Shown here: positions 30,113 to 38,035 of the stretch, piece by piece
Layout: each line of letters opens with the position of its first letter
Position numbering within the stretch: position 1 is the first letter of the stretch
Assembly (NCBI GenBank): GCA_963702955.1
Contig: OY969774.1
Coordinates: forward strand, 372,001-436,000
Length of the DNA: 64,000 nucleotides
Reading direction: 5' to 3'
DNA from: VRUE01 sp963702955
GTDB lineage: Bacteria; Actinomycetota; Thermoleophilia; Solirubrobacterales; 70-9
Translations under genes and position numbers: made by a program
Notes under the pieces: generated by a model
Seen by the model: the letters and a program-made list of their open reading frames with translations, nothing else
Databases searched by the model: none
What the model was told of the DNA's origin: nothing

Positions 30113-31219
30113 ATGGCTGACGGCCACGCTCCGCAGCAGGATTCGCCGGCCGGCGAAGGGCCCTCCGGCAAGCCCCTGCCACTCTCGGTGCGGCTGCTCG
30201 GCGCCGGGGTGCGGGGAGCGCGCTCGGTCGGTCGCGCGACCGGCGTCGACCGGGCCGTCGAGTCCGCCGCCGAGGAGGCGATGGTCGCGGCGGTCGAAAG
30301 CGAGGCGGTCGAGCGCGCCCTGGTGCGGGTCCTGCAGGGGCCGCTGGTCGAGGAGGCCGTGCACGGGGCGCTGGAGAGCGAGACGGTGAAGCGGGCCATG
30401 GTCGACGCGCTGGACAGCGAGATGGTCGACGAGGTCTGGCGGCGGCTGCTGGCCAGCGAGGAGGCGCAGCGGCTGGTCGAGCGGATCGCCGAGGCGCCCG
30501 AGCTGCGGGCCGCGATCAGCGCCCAGAGCGTCGGCTTCATCGAGGACATCGGCCACACGATCGGCAACACCACGCGGCGGCTCGACGGCGGCGTCGAGCG
30601 GGTCGCGCGCAAGGCGACGTTCCGCAAGCCGCGCAGCGAGCCGACCGAACGCGCCGGGGCGCTGACCCGCGGCCTGGCCTTCGGCCTCGACGTGCTGATC
30701 GTCAACCTCGCCTTCTCCGGCGTCGCGGCGATCGCGGCGCTGATCGACTCCTTCTTCGCAGGCAACAGCAACGGCCTCTCGAGCTTTGCGCTTGCGCTGG
30801 GGACGGTTGCCTGGTTCTCGCTCGGCAGCTTCTACCTGGTCGCCTTCTGGTCGCTCGCCGGCCAGACGCCGGGCATGCGCTTCTTCGGCATCAGGCTCGG
30901 CGTCGACGGGCGGGGCCTGCCGCTGCGGGCTTCGCTCAGACGGCTCGTCGGCCTGGCGCTGGCGACGATCCCGCTCTGCCTCGGCTTCCTCGGCGTGCTG
31001 TTCGACGAACGCCGTCGCGGCTGGCAGGACCGGATGGCCGGCGTCGACGTCCTCTACGAGGTGCGTGAGCCGGCGGCGGCGCCGTGGTCGAGCTTCCGCG
31101 TGCCGGAGTCGGTCGGCGCGCCCGAGCCGCTCGACGAGACGGAGCCCGATACGGCGAAGGCCCCGGGAGCCCGGGGCCTTCGGCCGCAGCAGATGCCGGG
31201 AACGCCGCTCGGCGGCTGA
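30113..31219 (+). CDS. RDD-family membrane protein with long N-terminal helical region
   Basis: 368 residues. The first 200 are soluble and made of repeated amphipathic segments with VESEAVERALVRVLQGPLVE, ALESETVKRAMVDALDSEMV and similar phrases. An RDD domain follows (RAGALTRGLAFGLDVLIVNL, then TPGMRFFGIRLGVDGRGLPL and RRGWQDRMAGVDVLYEV) with four membrane helices. The C-terminus is Pro-rich and overlaps a perfect 11-bp hairpin. RDD proteins are of uncertain function, some being ion transporters. The start at ATG 30113 follows the Nudix stop by 37 nt. Confidence 0.82.
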   Translation: MADGHAPQQDSPAGEGPSGKPLPLSVRLLGAGVRGARSVGRATGVDRAVESAAEEAMVAAVESEAVERALVRVLQGPLVEEAVHGALESETVKRAMVDALDSEMVDEVWRRLLASEEAQRLVERIAEAPELRAAISAQSVGFIEDIGHTIGNTTRRLDGGVERVARKATFRKPRSEPTERAGALTRGLAFGLDVLIVNLAFSGVAAIAALIDSFFAGNSNGLSSFALALGTVAWFSLGSFYLVAFWSLAGQTPGMRFFGIRLGVDGRGLPLRASLRRLVGLALATIPLCLGFLGVLFDERRRGWQDRMAGVDVLYEVREPAAAPWSSFRVPESVGAPEPLDETEPDTAKAPGARGLRPQQMPGTPLGG

Positions 31220-31231
31220 TCCCGGAGGCGC

Positions 31232-31618
31232 TTAAGGGACCGGGTTGCCTTCCGGGCCCTCGGCGAGCTTGTAGACGATGATGATCGAGAGGGCGAAGAT
31301 CGCCAGCGACCAGAACGGATAGGCCGGGATCGACAGCAGCGCGCCGATCGCGTTGAGCGAGCCGACGAGGATGCCGAACCAGCGACCGAATTCGCCGCCC
31401 GAGAAGAGCGAGAACGCGGCTATCAGCTCGAGCACGCCGATGATCAGGCTGACCCAACCCCAGGTGTGCAGACCGCTGATGATGAACGTGCCCTGTTCGG
31501 TGAAGAACTTCGAATCGCCGATCGCGGCGATGCCGTAGACGATGTTGAGGACACCGGCGATCAGGAGCAGCACGCCGGCGAATACCCACCAGCCGCTGAT
31601 CAGACTGTCTTCGTTCAT
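31232..31618 (-). CDS. DUF7144-type four-helix membrane protein
   Basis: A 128-residue protein with four regular hydrophobic helices: WWVFAGVLLLIAGVLNIVYG, then WGWVSLIIGVLELIAAFSLF, FGILVGSLNAIGALLSI and FWSLAIFALSIIIVYKLA. The opening SGWWVFAGVLLLIAG and the WSLAIFALSIIIVYKL end match the DUF7144 family common in actinobacteria, whose function is unknown. ATG 31618 has an AAGGG ribosome site. It is convergent with the RDD gene. Confidence 0.8.
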   Translation of the reverse strand: MNEDSLISGWWVFAGVLLLIAGVLNIVYGIAAIGDSKFFTEQGTFIISGLHTWGWVSLIIGVLELIAAFSLFSGGEFGRWFGILVGSLNAIGALLSIPAYPFWSLAIFALSIIIVYKLAEGPEGNPVP

Positions 31619-31654
31619 GCGTAACCCTTTCGAGGAGGAGACAAAGCAGGTTTG

Positions 31655-32593
31655 ATGCTACGAGCAGCTTCTGTTCCCAACAAGTGTTTCCTGCAACATA
31701 TGACCGCAAATCGCTGTCCAAATAGGCGCGTCCAGGCGTCAGTGCCGGTGCTGGCTTTGGCGCTGCTTGCGCTGCTGCCGGCGAGCGCCGGGGCGACCCC
31801 GGTCGTGCGCGCGGTGGACGTCTTAAGAGTGGGCAGCGCTGCCGGCAAGCCGCTGGAGGTGCCGCCGCGCGCTCCGCTGCCCCGCTACCTGCGTGGGCGT
31901 TGGGCGAGTTCGAGGGCGCGGATCAGCAGCTCATCCGTGGCCGATGCCTCCGAAGTCGGCGCCCGGACCAACGGCAAGGTCCTCGGCATCGATCCCCGTG
32001 AGGGCCCCTACACCTGCTCGGGCACGGCGATCGACACGCCGAGCCGCTCGATCGTCCTCACCGCCGGCCACTGCGTGATCGAACACGGCCGCCAGGGGGG
32101 ACACCTCGTCTTCGTCCCCGCCTACGAACGCGGCGCCCGTCCGTTCGGCACCTTCGAAGCCGAATCGGTCTACGTGATGCCGCAGTGGCGCCGTCGCGAA
32201 AACCCCGACTACGACGTCGCCGCGCTGCGAGTCAAGCCGAACCGCTTCGGCCTGCTCACCGACGTGGTCGGCGCGCGCGGCTTCGCCACCGGAAAATCGC
32301 GGCTCGCCGCCTTCCAGATCTTCGGCTACCCGGCGGCGCACGCCGCCGGCGAAGAACTGCGCGGCTGCCGCGCTCACGGGCTCGGCAGCGATCCGTTGAC
32401 CGATCGCTTCGCCGGCCCGCCGACGATGCCCGCGTCCTGCGACCTGGCCGCGGGGGCGAGCGGCGGCGCCTGGCTGTTCGACGGCCAGTACATCAGCGGC
32501 GTCACCAGCTACGGCTACTCGGGCCGGCCGACCCAGCTCTTCTCGCCCTACTTCGGCGCCGAAATCGGCGCTTTCCTGCGGGCGCTGCCCTGA
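31655..32593 (+). CDS. Secreted trypsin-like serine protease
   Basis: 312 residues with a hydrophobic export segment (VPVLALALLALLPASAGATP). The catalytic triad is visible: His in VLTAGHCVIEHG, Asp in PDYDVAALRV and Ser in AGASGGAWLFDG, plus a disulphide pattern (SYCTCSGTAID-like N-part and CDLA before Ser). It is an S1-family protease of the short actinobacterial type. A close relative lies at 61373-62302, and two broken copies of other S1 genes lie in the 37-40 kb island. ATG 31655 is used; 31700 is an alternative. Confidence 0.85.
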   Translation: MLRAASVPNKCFLQHMTANRCPNRRVQASVPVLALALLALLPASAGATPVVRAVDVLRVGSAAGKPLEVPPRAPLPRYLRGRWASSRARISSSSVADASEVGARTNGKVLGIDPREGPYTCSGTAIDTPSRSIVLTAGHCVIEHGRQGGHLVFVPAYERGARPFGTFEAESVYVMPQWRRRENPDYDVAALRVKPNRFGLLTDVVGARGFATGKSRLAAFQIFGYPAAHAAGEELRGCRAHGLGSDPLTDRFAGPPTMPASCDLAAGASGGAWLFDGQYISGVTSYGYSGRPTQLFSPYFGAEIGAFLRALP

Positions 32594-32620
32594 GCTCCCG
32601 GCGCGAATAGACTCGTCGCG

Positions 32621-33496
32621 ATGGGCATCGATTTCGTCAGGACCCCGGAGGAGCGCCTGCAGGGGCTGCCCGACTTCCCGTTCGAGTCGAGCTACCGCGA
32701 GATCGACGGCCTGCGGCTCGCCTACCTCGACGAGGGGGAGGGGAAGCCGGTCGTCTTCTTCCACGGCGAGCCGACCTGGTCGTTCCTCTGGCGCAAGGTG
32801 CTGCCGCCGGTGCGCGACGCCGGCTACCGCTGCATCGCCCCCGACTACGCCGGCTTCGGCCGCTCCGACAAGCCGACCGACCTCGGCTGGTACACCTACG
32901 ACCGCCACGTCGAGCTGATGTCGGCGCTGCTGGAGGAGCTCGACGTGCGCAACGCGACCGCGGTTGTCCACGACTGGGGCGGGCCGATCGGGCTGCGGCT
33001 GGCGGTCGAGCACCCGGACCGCTTCTCGCGGCTCGTGGTGATGGAGACCGGGCCGTTCACCGGCCACCAGCGGATGAGCGAGACCTGGCTGAAATTCCGC
33101 GACTTCGTCCGCGACAACGCCGACCTGCCGGTGGGAATGCTGGTGCGAGGCGGCTGCAAGAACGATCCGGGGGACGAGGTGATCGCCGCCTACGAAGCGC
33201 CCTTCCCGAACCCCGAGTCGAAGGCGGGCGCACGCGCCTTCCCGCTGATCCTGCCGACGGAGCCCGATGCGCCCGGCGCCGTCGAGGGCAAACGGGTGGC
33301 CGACGCGCTGCGCATCGACGAGCGGCCGACGCTGCTGCTCTGGGCCGACTCCGACCCGGTGTTGCCGTTCTCGGTTGCCGAGCGGATCTCCGAGCAGCTC
33401 GACTTCCCGGCGCCGCGGGCGATCGCCGACGCCGGCCACTTCCTCCAGGAGGACGCCGGCGAGGAGATCGGGCGGATCGTCGCCGAGTGGCTTTAA
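32621..33496 (+). CDS. Haloalkane-dehalogenase-like alpha/beta hydrolase
   Basis: A 291-residue protein with VVFFHGEPTWSFLWRKVL (oxyanion and halide-stabilising Trp/Asn region), DYAGFGRSDKPTD, and an aspartate nucleophile in VVHDWGGPIGLRLA near residue 117, which marks the haloalkane dehalogenase subfamily rather than Ser esterases. A late ADSDPVLPF and GHFLQEDAG give the acid and His. The length and motifs are right for the DhaA/DhmA type. It may act on haloalkanes or on related C-X bonds; activity cannot be shown from sequence. Confidence 0.88.
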   Translation: MGIDFVRTPEERLQGLPDFPFESSYREIDGLRLAYLDEGEGKPVVFFHGEPTWSFLWRKVLPPVRDAGYRCIAPDYAGFGRSDKPTDLGWYTYDRHVELMSALLEELDVRNATAVVHDWGGPIGLRLAVEHPDRFSRLVVMETGPFTGHQRMSETWLKFRDFVRDNADLPVGMLVRGGCKNDPGDEVIAAYEAPFPNPESKAGARAFPLILPTEPDAPGAVEGKRVADALRIDERPTLLLWADSDPVLPFSVAERISEQLDFPAPRAIADAGHFLQEDAGEEIGRIVAEWL

Positions 33497-33500
33497 GCGC

Positions 33501-34619
33501 CTAGGGTCGCCGCCGCGGTGCGGTTGGCGAGACGATTCGCCGAACCGCGGCCTTCAGCTCGTCTCGCGGGCGGTCCAGCAGCAGGCCGGCGCGGCGTGGC
33601 GGTCCCTCGTCGTCGAGCCAGGTCACCGTTCCCGGCCAGTAGGGACCGGGGGGCGATCCGGGGTGGTGGAAGGCGTCGGCGAAGACCCAGTTGCCGCTGT
33701 TGTGGAGGTGGCCACCGGCCTGCAGCGGCCATCCGCCGTTGTCCTCGCTCGGGCCGGCGCGGTGGGTGTGGCCGGTGATCGCGTGGCCGGCTCCGACCCC
33801 GAGGCGCGCGGCCAGCTCCGTTGCCGCGGCGATGCCGCTGCGCGAGATCGCGCCGGTGGTGAGGTCGGACTCGAATTCGGATCGGAGCAGGCGGTTGAGG
33901 CCCCAGATGCCGGCCGGAATCGCGGCGTGGAAGGCGACGCGCGATGCCAATCCGTGTCCGTTGCGAAGGCCGGCGATCATCCGCCAGGCGCGCTCCGAGG
34001 GGCGAGCGCCGCGGCTCGCCCGGCGAACCTGCGCGAGCGAGAAGGCGAAGCCGTAGAGCGGCCGCAGCACCCGCTCGTAGTCGGCCGGGGAGGCCTGCTG
34101 CGGCGGGGGGCCCGAGGAGCGCATCGCGGCGGCGGCGGCGATGCACTCGGTTCGGGGCAGGCTCATGTGGCAGTCCATGTAGTGGCCGTGGGTCGCGTAG
34201 ACGTCGTCGCGCAGCCAGAGGCCGGGGTAGGCGATCTCGAGCTCGGCGGCGCCGAGCCAGACGGCGATGCGCGTCGCCGCCTCGCCGCTGGGCGCGACGC
34301 GCTGCTCGAGGCCGAGCGGCTCCCCCGCCAGGGCGCGCTGTTCGAGCAGCGGCTCGGCGAGCCGGTGGTCGTGGTTGCCGGGGACGAGGACGACGGGGCG
34401 GCCGCCCATCGCCTCTCCCAGCTCCTCGAAGAAGGGGCGGGTGAGCTCCAGCACCCTGGGCAGCGGCAGTTCGCGCAGCTCGAGCACGTCGCCGAGCAGG
34501 ACCAGGCGGTCGGCGCCCGCGATCTCCTCCAGCAGCGCCCGGCGGATGCCCGGGTCGCGCAGCAGGTCCTCGCCGTAGGCGCTGCCGAGGTGGAGGTCGG
34601 AGACGATCGCGGTGCGCAC
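33501..34619 (-). CDS. Metallophosphoesterase
   Basis: 372 residues with the calcineurin-like motifs in order: VSDLHLGSAYGE, LLGDVLELRE, VPGNHDHRLAEPL and AITGHTHRAGPSEDN. The inserted middle (about 130-235) is long and helical, which is common in large cytosolic members. The enzyme would cleave phosphomono- or diesters with two metal ions. It is convergent with the dehalogenase gene (4 nt between stops) and divergent from the next hydrolase. Substrate unknown. Confidence 0.9.
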   Translation of the reverse strand: MRTAIVSDLHLGSAYGEDLLRDPGIRRALLEEIAGADRLVLLGDVLELRELPLPRVLELTRPFFEELGEAMGGRPVVLVPGNHDHRLAEPLLEQRALAGEPLGLEQRVAPSGEAATRIAVWLGAAELEIAYPGLWLRDDVYATHGHYMDCHMSLPRTECIAAAAAMRSSGPPPQQASPADYERVLRPLYGFAFSLAQVRRASRGARPSERAWRMIAGLRNGHGLASRVAFHAAIPAGIWGLNRLLRSEFESDLTTGAISRSGIAAATELAARLGVGAGHAITGHTHRAGPSEDNGGWPLQAGGHLHNSGNWVFADAFHHPGSPPGPYWPGTVTWLDDEGPPRRAGLLLDRPRDELKAAVRRIVSPTAPRRRP

Positions 34620-34654
34620 CGGGGGAACTTAACCTGCCGGAGTAGGCTGCTTCG

Positions 34655-35572
34655 ATGCTCAGGCTCACTGAGGAGCGGCTTGCTCCCTCGAACGGGATCG
34701 AGCTCGCCTACCAGGAGGTCGGCGACCCCGACGGCGAGCCGCTGCTGCTGATCATGGGGCTGGCGATGCAGATGATCGCCTGGGACGAGGGCTTCTGCGC
34801 GATGCTGGCCGAGCGCGGCTTCCGCGTCGTCCGCTTCGACAACCGCGACATCGGCCACTCGACCAAGGTCGAGTCGGCGGGGCTGCCGAAGCGCACCGAC
34901 ATGCTGCTCGGCCGCCGCCGCACCGCTCCCTACCTGCTGCGCGACATGGCCGAGGACACGACCGGCCTGATGGACTGCCTGGGGATCGAGTCGGCGCACC
35001 TGGTCGGGGTCTCGATGGGCGGGATGATCGCCCAGACGGTCGCGATCCGCCGGCCCGAGCGGGCGCGCTCGCTGGTCTCGATGATGTCGACGACCGGCAA
35101 CCGCTGGCTCGGCGTGCCCTCCTGGAGGGCGTTCGGCACGCTCTTCGCCCGCCCCGGCGCCGGCCGCGAGGCGGCGATCGAGCACTCCGTCAGGATCTTC
35201 CGCACGATCGGCTCGCCCGCCTACCCGATGGACGAGGAGTGGATGCGGGCGCTGGCCGGGATCGCCTACGATCGCTCCCACAGCCGCGCCGGCGTCGCCC
35301 GCCAGTTGCACGCGATCGCCGCCTCGGGCGATCGCACCGAGTCGCTGCGCAAGCTGCGCCTGCCGGCGACGATCGTCCACGGCGCCGCCGACCCCCTGAT
35401 CCGCGCGGTCGCCGGCCGAGCCACCGCCCGAGCGATCCCCGGCTCCCACCTGCGCCTGATCGACGGCATGGGCCACGACCTGCCCCAGGAGCTGTGGCCG
35501 ACCTTCGTCGAGGAGATCGCCGCCACCGCCGCCCGCGCCGGGAAGCGGGTGGGGGAGAAGCAGCCCGCCTGA
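34655..35572 (+). CDS. Alpha/beta hydrolase (RdmC/aclacinomycin-esterase-like)
   Basis: A 305-residue hydrolase. The start SNGIELAYQEVGDPDGEPLL leads to IMGLAMQMIAWDEGFCAMLA and RFDNRDIGHSTKVE. The nucleophile elbow is LVGVSMGGMIAQTVAI, and the acid/His parts are HGAADPLIRAVAG and GMGHDLPQELW. This D.R..G.S pattern is that of the TIGR-type actinobacterial esterases near RdmC. Probably an esterase or lactonase. It is convergent with the second LAGLIDADG-type gene, whose stop is 5 nt away. Confidence 0.88.
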   Translation: MLRLTEERLAPSNGIELAYQEVGDPDGEPLLLIMGLAMQMIAWDEGFCAMLAERGFRVVRFDNRDIGHSTKVESAGLPKRTDMLLGRRRTAPYLLRDMAEDTTGLMDCLGIESAHLVGVSMGGMIAQTVAIRRPERARSLVSMMSTTGNRWLGVPSWRAFGTLFARPGAGREAAIEHSVRIFRTIGSPAYPMDEEWMRALAGIAYDRSHSRAGVARQLHAIAASGDRTESLRKLRLPATIVHGAADPLIRAVAGRATARAIPGSHLRLIDGMGHDLPQELWPTFVEEIAATAARAGKRVGEKQPA

Positions 35573-35577
35573 GCAGC

Positions 35578-36189
35578 TCAGCGCTTCGGCCCGACGAACT
35601 CGTCGAGCCGAGCCACGTTGACCTTGCGCGAGACGTAGATCGAAACGGCGGCCGACTCCGACTTCGGAAAGGCCGCCGTCCAGCGCAACCCAAGGCAGTC
35701 GCAGGCCGAGCAGAAGATGCTGTGTCCGTGCTGCGGGAAAAAGCAAGGCCAGGATCGCGAGTAGGCGGAGACCGAGTAGCAGTTGGACACGGTGAGCATC
35801 GCGTGCACCCGGTTGTCGGGAACCACCGCCTTCATCGACTGGGCGCATTCGTAGACGATCCGCGGATATTTCCTGTCGAGAAAGACTCGGAGACGATGAA
35901 CCCCGCGCGGGTGGGAGGAGATGCTGCCGTCTCCCAGGTAGAGGCCGAGCAGATGGACGAAAGCCGGTCCAAGCTCGCCGAAGTCGTGCTCCGGCTGCCC
36001 GCACGCCGGACAGATCGCTGGACGAGGGTCATCGGCAGATACAGAACGCGAATGGCGGGGCAGCTTTCCCGCATGCCAGTCGCGGACGGTCGGCAATGGG
36101 ATGCCCAGCATTCGAGCCACGCGCCTCGCTCCGAGGCCATCCTCGTCGCGAAGCCTCAGCGCCTCAGCAACTGTTGCTTGCGAATGCAC
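35578..36189 (-). CDS. HTH plus LAGLIDADG-type protein with internal deletion
   Basis: The 203-residue product is a homologue of 6666-7457. It has an N-terminal HTH (VAEALRLRDEDGLGARRVAR, then GIPLPTVRDWHAGK), a CxxC linker (CPACG), and one LAGLIDADG-like helix, LLGLYLGDGSISSHPRG. The region that holds the second helix in the other copy is missing: FFPQHG runs straight into HSIFCSACD. Both copies end VGPKR. The GTG start is 20 nt behind tRNA-Leu(CAG) on the same strand. With one motif it would have to dimerise to cut DNA, or it is a decaying copy. Confidence 0.75.
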   Translation of the reverse strand: MHSQATVAEALRLRDEDGLGARRVARMLGIPLPTVRDWHAGKLPRHSRSVSADDPRPAICPACGQPEHDFGELGPAFVHLLGLYLGDGSISSHPRGVHRLRVFLDRKYPRIVYECAQSMKAVVPDNRVHAMLTVSNCYSVSAYSRSWPCFFPQHGHSIFCSACDCLGLRWTAAFPKSESAAVSIYVSRKVNVARLDEFVGPKR

Positions 36190-36209
36190 CTCAAACTCGG
36201 CTCAGAAAG

Positions 36210-36293
36210 TGCGGCGGGGGGGATTCGAACCCCCACGTCCTCTCGGACACGAGCACCTGAAGCTCGCGAGTCTGCCAGTTCCTCCACCGCCGC
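36210..36293 (-). tRNA. tRNA-Leu(CAG)
   Basis: 84-nt class II tRNA with the same acceptor as tRNA-Leu(CAA) (GCGGCGG/CCGCCGC), anticodon stem CGAGC/GCTCG around TTCAGGT (anticodon CAG, reads CUG), a long variable arm and TTCGAAT T-loop; no CCA. Followed on the same strand by the LAGLIDADG-type gene. Confidence 0.95.
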
Positions 36294-36432
36294 GTGGAAT
36301 CTGCAATCTAGCGAGTGGAGTCCGCGATGCAACCCGCGGCGATGTCGAACACATGTTCGTAACCTAGCTTCGCCCTCGGACAGAACCATGCACGCCCCGC
36401 CGTTTCCCGCGCTCGCTAGAATGCCTCTCCGC

Positions 36433-36505
36433 GCCGCTATCGTCTAGGGGACTAGGACGCCGGATTCTCAGTCCGGAAACCGGGGTTCGAATCCCCGTAG
36501 CGGTA
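36433..36505 (+). tRNA. tRNA-Glu(CUC)
   Basis: 73 nt: acceptor GCCGCTA/TAGCGGT (G1-T72), anticodon stem CCGGA/TCCGG with loop TTCTCAG (anticodon CUC), TTCGAAT T-loop, A discriminator. It is followed by a terminator and by an island of broken and low-GC genes. Confidence 0.95.
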
Positions 36506-36533
36506 CTAGCTGCAAAGGGCTATAGAAAGCCAG

Positions 36534-36561
36534 AAACCTCGGTTTTGCCGGGGTTTTTCTC
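36534..36561 (+). terminator. Intrinsic terminator of tRNA-Glu
   Basis: AAACCTCGG (36534-36542) and CCGGGGTTT (36548-36556) pair with one T-G pair and a TTTTG loop; TTCT follows and the arm end gives a run of five T's. Confidence 0.8.
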
Positions 36562-36726
36562 GTTCTATGGAGCAACGGTTCGGTAACAGGGCGCTGCCGC
36601 TGCAACAGCTGAGAGCTTGCCAAGTGTGAGAATTTCCCCATCCTGAAGCGGCTCGGCGCTACCGCGTCGGCAACATCGGCAACAAGTCTTGGGGCAACGG
36701 CTCCCCGGGGTCGCCGTTGTGTTGCC

Positions 36727-37080
36727 CTACCGCCGCCTGGAGTGACGGCGCGGGAGGACGGTGATCGCGAACGTGGTGGAGGCTTCGTGGATCAGGTTGA
36801 CTGGGACCGCTGTCGTCTTGGCGGCGCTTCGCGGTGGCTTGGTGGAGCTGAAGAGGGCGATAGAGACCAACTTCCCGCGCGGGTCGTGGCGGGCCTTGTA
36901 GCGGATGCCGTCATAGCCGGCCTCTTGAAAGGCGAGAGCCCAGCCCTGGGTCAGGTTGTAGTTGGTCGTGGAGTGGATCTCGGCGGTGAGGCCGATCAAT
37001 CCGAGGACGGTCGGGTCAGTCAAGTCAACGACCTCTGCTTTGGCGGACGCAGCCTGGAAAGACGTTGCACATCGACTAGC
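36727..37080 (-). pseudogene. RES-domain protein fragment (toxin-type NAD hydrolase)
   Basis: The C-terminal part of a RES domain is clear: AEVVDLTDPTVLGLIGLTAE, then NYNLTQGWALAFQEAGYDGI and YKARHDPRGKLVSIALFSS. The N-terminal half with the catalytic Arg and Tyr of the fold is absent. Upstream in this frame the sequence turns into the antisense of a protease fragment. RES proteins act as toxins of RES-Xre pairs by degrading NAD. No Xre antitoxin is adjacent, so this looks like a broken module inside the island next to tRNA-Glu. Confidence 0.65.
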
Positions 37081-37098
37081 GGCTCCGGGATCACCCCA

Positions 37099-37332
37099 CC
37101 TGAAGACAGTCCTGGTCGTCTCTGGGAGATTCAAGCCAAGCTTCCCATAAAGCATGGTGATAGCGGTGCTCCGGTGTGGGACCGCAAGAGCGGCAGGATG
37201 GTAGGCTTGGTATCGGCGCTAGGTGGCTTCGTAGCACCCCTTATCCATTCCCCGAACCTTCCCGCTGAAAAGTCGCCTGGTATTTTGGATGCGGCAGGTA
37301 TGGGATCGCTGAGACTCACACATAGCGAATGA
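37099..37332 (+). pseudogene. S1-type serine protease C-terminal fragment
   Basis: The frame reads SPGRLWEIQAKLPIKHGDSG, then APVWDRKSGRMVGLVSALGG, the Ser-containing end of a trypsin-like protease (GDSGAPVW). No His or Asp parts of the triad are upstream; the region there belongs to the RES fragment on the other strand. A second, similar fragment lies at 39591-39932. It is a dead 3' end left by rearrangement. Confidence 0.65.
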
Positions 37333-37395
37333 CGCAGAGTGTCAATAGTCTAGGCCCACGACAACATTAGTGTCGGCGAAGGATCTGGTTTCAGA

Positions 37396-37929
37396 GTGGC
37401 GTCAAAAACTCGACTCGCCCAACTCACTATCGGCACGTCGGCTCTCTGTGTCATTGCCATTTCGGCATGTGGTGCTAGTAGAGGCCAGCCAAATATGGCA
37501 AGCAGTCGAGGGGGAGAGGTGTGCCAGAATAGTCTCCGCTCATCGCGCGCTGGGGACTGGGCAAGCCTCCGTATCAGTAGCCGCAAGTTGTCTCGAGGTA
37601 GCGTGGCTTATGTGAACGTATTCAATACCGGCACTTCACGCATCGGCCGCGGCTATGAAATTCAAGCGCAACGCCTAACAGAAGGCAGGTGGCGGCCGGT
37701 GGACTTAGCTGAGAGAAAACATAACGGCGTGGTCGCGGCTCCAAATGCCTCCGGTATAATCGTCGGCCCGGGTAGCAGCTTTGGCTGTATGCGGCTGGTC
37801 ATACCGAAGGATTGGATGAATGGCAGCTATCGGCTAATACAGCCAGTCTACTTTTTCAACAAGAAATCAACACGATCGAAAATACTCAAGGTAAGGCTAA
37901 GAGTACTCGACGATGCAGGTGCCAATTAG
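37396..37929 (+). CDS. Putative lipoprotein with Ig-like domain
   Basis: 177 residues. The N-terminus KTRLAQLTIGTSALCVIAIS followed by AC is a lipoprotein signal with an I-S-A-C lipobox. The rest has strand-rich sequence with NTGTSRIGRGYEIQAQRL then TEGRWRPVDLAERKHNG, which resembles a bacterial Ig-like domain found in Gram-positive secreted proteins. Base composition is lower in GC than the flanks. It is likely an exported, membrane-anchored protein of unknown role. Confidence 0.6.
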   Translation: MASKTRLAQLTIGTSALCVIAISACGASRGQPNMASSRGGEVCQNSLRSSRAGDWASLRISSRKLSRGSVAYVNVFNTGTSRIGRGYEIQAQRLTEGRWRPVDLAERKHNGVVAAPNASGIIVGPGSSFGCMRLVIPKDWMNGSYRLIQPVYFFNKKSTRSKILKVRLRVLDDAGAN

Positions 37930-38035
37930 TTATGGACCAGCCTGAGGTCTCAGGGTGGGGGCGATGGCAGAAGGTTGTTTGACGGGGCTACGACGTCACC
38001 AAGCAAACGTTGGCCCAAGCACTGAGACTAATGGG

